The notes beneath the pieces were generated by a model, which did no database searches, was not told where the DNA came from, and saw nothing but the letters and a program-made list of their open reading frames with translations. Positions 61,823 through 64,000 of a DNA stretch of 64,000 nt are shown here, in pieces. The stretch's first letter is position 1, and every line of letters starts with the position of its first letter. Made by a program: the position numbers and the translations under genes. This DNA comes from Isochrysis galbana. Its lineage: Eukaryota; Haptophyta; Isochrysidales; Isochrysidaceae. Where the stretch lies: contig CM030934.1 in NCBI GenBank assembly GCA_018136815.1, positions 6,371,698-6,435,697 of the forward strand. Direction: 5' to 3'.

Positions 61823-63014
61823 CAGGTAACTAAGATACTGATTTGTATCCATCTTCCATGAAGTGTTCACACGGATTTGCGAAGATACGCGCGCTAAAAA
61901 AAAACTCGTCTTGGTGAAAATCTCTGAAGGTGAGAGTGAATACTATCCTAGAACCACATGGGCCAAGACTATCGTCGGGCCTCAAGTCTCACAAGCTCAC
62001 AAGTGCTTGAGGAGTCCAGCATTTGCATCTTGCATGGCGCTCATGGCAATGAGTGTGTAGGGTGGGGAGGTATAATCAGGTTCATAGATTTTTGTGCCTT
62101 GGATTATAATGCGGTCAAGTGTGTCGTGGCTTGGCGTGTTGGTGCATGGCTAGTGGCAGTAGCGGCACTAATATTCAGTTGTTTTAGTATTTAAATCGTT
62201 CCGGTTTAACAGTTTATCAACTACTACTACCTACTACTCTCTACTCTATCCCTATCGCCATCTACAGTCTTTATTAGCGTAGAATACTCTATGGGCCGAC
62301 ATTCGACATCGACAATCGACGAACGGCAAACAGGCCTAACGGTTACCGAAACCTCATAAACACTGAAGGTTGGTACCGCTACTGCCACTAGCCTGGCACC
62401 AACACGACGTAAACCGCAGCGCACTTGCCCGTATAGTTGGAATGCCTTGAATCTGGAATCATGATCGTGAATTACAATTACATGTTCTACAACCCCCGTG
62501 GCCCGTGCTTGGCGGTGGCGGCTCTCAACAAACATCAAATATGGCCCTTCAAACCTCCCCCTCACACGAACTCGCCCCCCCTTTCCCCCCCCCGTTTCCT
62601 ACAAGTACAATGGGGGTGAAACGCCAGTAGCATTGGGCGGAAATACCGGCGGGGGCGACGCCCTTGTGAACGTTCCGGTAGGAAGTAGGCAAGCGTGGTT
62701 GACCGCCCACAGCTTCGCGTCAGACCGTAAATTTCAGCATGGTTTGTAGATACCTGCCGTTGCCATGCGCCCCCAGTCTTGCTTGGTAGCCGGCGTATGG
62801 GCGCTCACCCAGGTCGCGTGGCAGTCACCATCCGCCAAGCACCAAGCGGGTGTGCGATATTGGCGGATGAGCGAATGATATAATGCAAGGGATAGCCAGA
62901 GTTTCCATGAAGTAGGGCAAGGTGAGATGTGGTATGCTCTAACGCTTCTTTCATCTGCCCACACAATACGTGTGATTCCACCTCAGCGCCTCTAGCAACT
63001 ATTGGTCAACCCGT
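61823..63014. other. Intergenic region with an inverted repeat
   Basis: Arms 62136-62168 and 62373-62405 share GTGTTGGTGC and GGCTAGTGGCAGTAGCGG in opposite orientation about 200 bp apart. A wider weaker match extends outward to about 62075 and 62450. No gene supported. Confidence 0.6.
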
Positions 63015-64000
63015 TCAGGTAATGGAGGCCCCATGCTTCGTGGCCTCAACAAAAAGGATCTCTCCCTCCGAAAGCTTGGTGGAAGGGGTGTACCTCTCAT
63101 GCGCTCGCGTGATTGGCTTGGTAGTACTGCGTTGCGGCGCCTTGACGTCCATCTCTATAGGACGTTGCCAAACAGACTTGTTTGTCTTTGCGCAATGGTA
63201 GAACGTGCGTCCGTTCCGAGCAGTATGCATAGTCCACATACTATTAGCGTCCGGCTGGGCCTCATCCATCTGCGTGCAAACCACGCTCTCAACCCAACAC
63301 GTAGTGACCCGAACGATCCGGACTGTGAAACCATACTCAAGGAGAGAGGCTAGGAATAGCCTCGTGTTCCCATAGCTTCTGACCGGCAGCATTATGCACG
63401 CGAGAGCTCCCGTCGTTTTGGCGCGGGCCGCTAATACCGCTGGAAGCTGCCGAGCATGTGAACTTGAGTATATGACGTCACTGGCAAGTAGTAGACTGAA
63501 CTGCTCTTCCTCAGGGAGCCCAGGCGTCTCTAGCAGGCCGTCTGATGCCGCCACCTCGATTTGTTGCTTCTCCTTCACGCTTTGCTCAGTCGAGAAAATC
63601 TCGCCTTCTTCCGGCGCCATCACGTCATCCCAATCCAGCAGTGCCACTTGCACATCTTTGGCGCGCAAGCTCGTTGCATTGTGAGCGTCCCCAGCCGTCA
63701 CCGTGCCTGCTGTGTCGATCGATTCAGATTCTCTACTGGCACCTTCCACTACCATGAACAACTGAGCACTCTGACGAACAGTGGCAAGCAGCCGTGGCAA
63801 GCAGTCCGTGATTCGGACGCGGCATGCTCCCAGTGCAGCAGCAGTAAGCCCAGGAAGCCCTAGCCCTGATCCGAGCTCAATGACACTGGCCCGATGCATG
63901 TCTAGTTCCTGATAGTTAGCCGCCAGCCAGCAAGCGAGTAGCAGAGCGCAGGGCCATACTCGCCATCCGGTCCCACCGGCAACGTACTCGCACTCAGCAA
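63015..64000 (-). CDS. METTL21-type methyltransferase with C-terminal WW domain (5' end beyond window)
   Basis: SAM-dependent protein lysine methyltransferase of the Methyltransf_16 family. The frame is open to base 64000 with no start. Read from the edge it gives AECEYVAGGTGWRVWPCALL, LACWLAANYQELDMHRASVI, then ELGSGLGLPGLTAAALGACR (SAM-binding motif I) and VRITDCLPRLL (motif II). VALLDWDD and FSLLLASDVIYSSSHARQLP are the motif III/IV region with DVIY. GYGFTV-like strands follow (LLEYGFTVRIVRV). The C-terminal 90 residues add a WW domain, SMWTMHTARNGRTFYHCAKT with NKSVWQRP, which binds Pro-rich ligands. That addition is unusual for METTL21 proteins. An insert between motifs II and III is long and acidic. 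Confidence 0.88.
   Translation of the reverse strand, partial: AECEYVAGGTGWRVWPCALLLACWLAANYQELDMHRASVIELGSGLGLPGLTAAALGACRVRITDCLPRLLATVRQSAQLFMVVEGASRESESIDTAGTVTAGDAHNATSLRAKDVQVALLDWDDVMAPEEGEIFSTEQSVKEKQQIEVAASDGLLETPGLPEEEQFSLLLASDVIYSSSHARQLPAVLAARAKTTGALACIMLPVRSYGNTRLFLASLLEYGFTVRIVRVTTCWVESVVCTQMDEAQPDANSMWTMHTARNGRTFYHCAKTNKSVWQRPIEMDVKAPQRSTTKPITRAHERYTPSTKLSEGEILFVEATKHGASIT

Overview
The window is nuclear DNA from a single-celled eukaryote, most likely an alga with a complex (secondary) plastid. A haptophyte is my best guess, but this is inference. Genes are split by short GT-AG introns, lie far apart on both strands, and are separated by dense layers of mobile elements and G/C homopolymers. 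A 98-aa CDGSH protein at 61426-61722 starts with a hydrophobic signal-like segment followed by an Ala/Arg-rich stretch, as expected for import into a secondary plastid. No operon, Shine-Dalgarno or bacterial feature is present. Exon borders were worked out by eye from reading frames and splice sites.

Host genes, left to right: a mitoferrin-like carrier cut by the left edge (1-1181, -); an OTUD5-like OTU deubiquitinase (3814-5906, +); a fibronectin-III protein (8655-10169, -); a six-exon sugar/H+ symporter (13652-16138, -); a BED-type zinc-finger ORF (17961-18389, +); mitochondrial ribosomal protein bL20m (20954-21474, +); an unrecognised 171-aa ORF (23293-23808, +); a two-exon LRR protein (25088-26117, +); exosome subunit RRP40 (27434-28210, +); a fucosyltransferase-like gene (29882-31702, -); a LYR-motif protein (35084-35497, +); a thioredoxin-fold secretory protein (37672-39419, -); a SET-domain LSMT-like methyltransferase (43229-44596, -); a coiled-coil protein (46060-46800, -); an OS-9-type MRH lectin carrying a YccV-like domain (49346-51386, -), divergent from an mTERF protein (51571-52689, +); a PiggyBac-like SAP protein fragment (54933-55889, -); a KefC/CPA2-type cation/H+ antiporter (56319-60386, +); the CDGSH protein; and a METTL21-type methyltransferase with a WW domain cut by the right edge (63015-64000, -). 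Several serve mitochondria (carrier, bL20m, LYR, mTERF) or ER quality control (OS-9, thioredoxin-fold), but they do not form a cluster.

Between the genes, the element families can be resolved from their own target-site duplications (TSDs): (1) hAT-like MITEs with a 16-bp inverted end CCTAGATGGGAAATAC and 8-bp TSDs; (2) palindrome-rich, LINE-related retroposons with 15-18-bp TSDs and a terminal stem-loop; (3) remnants of a non-LTR retrotransposon (reverse-transcriptase C-terminus and zinc knuckle); (4) a TRIM with two 748/749-bp LTRs differing by one T, TG...CA ends and a 5-bp TSD; (5) AT-rich TACATATTTGGG elements; (6) a 1.96-kb element with 20-bp perfect inverted ends next to the fucosyltransferase gene. 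One MITE at 6411-8016 is split by a retroposon, which orders the insertions in time.

The most unusual items are the MRH + YccV-like domain combination, a hairpin-plus-ATG module reused in front of different downstream sequence, an AT-rich block of two ORFs overlapping by 11 nt inside a LINE-derived element, and the 1.96-kb inverted-repeat element that may have displaced the 5' end of the fucosyltransferase gene.
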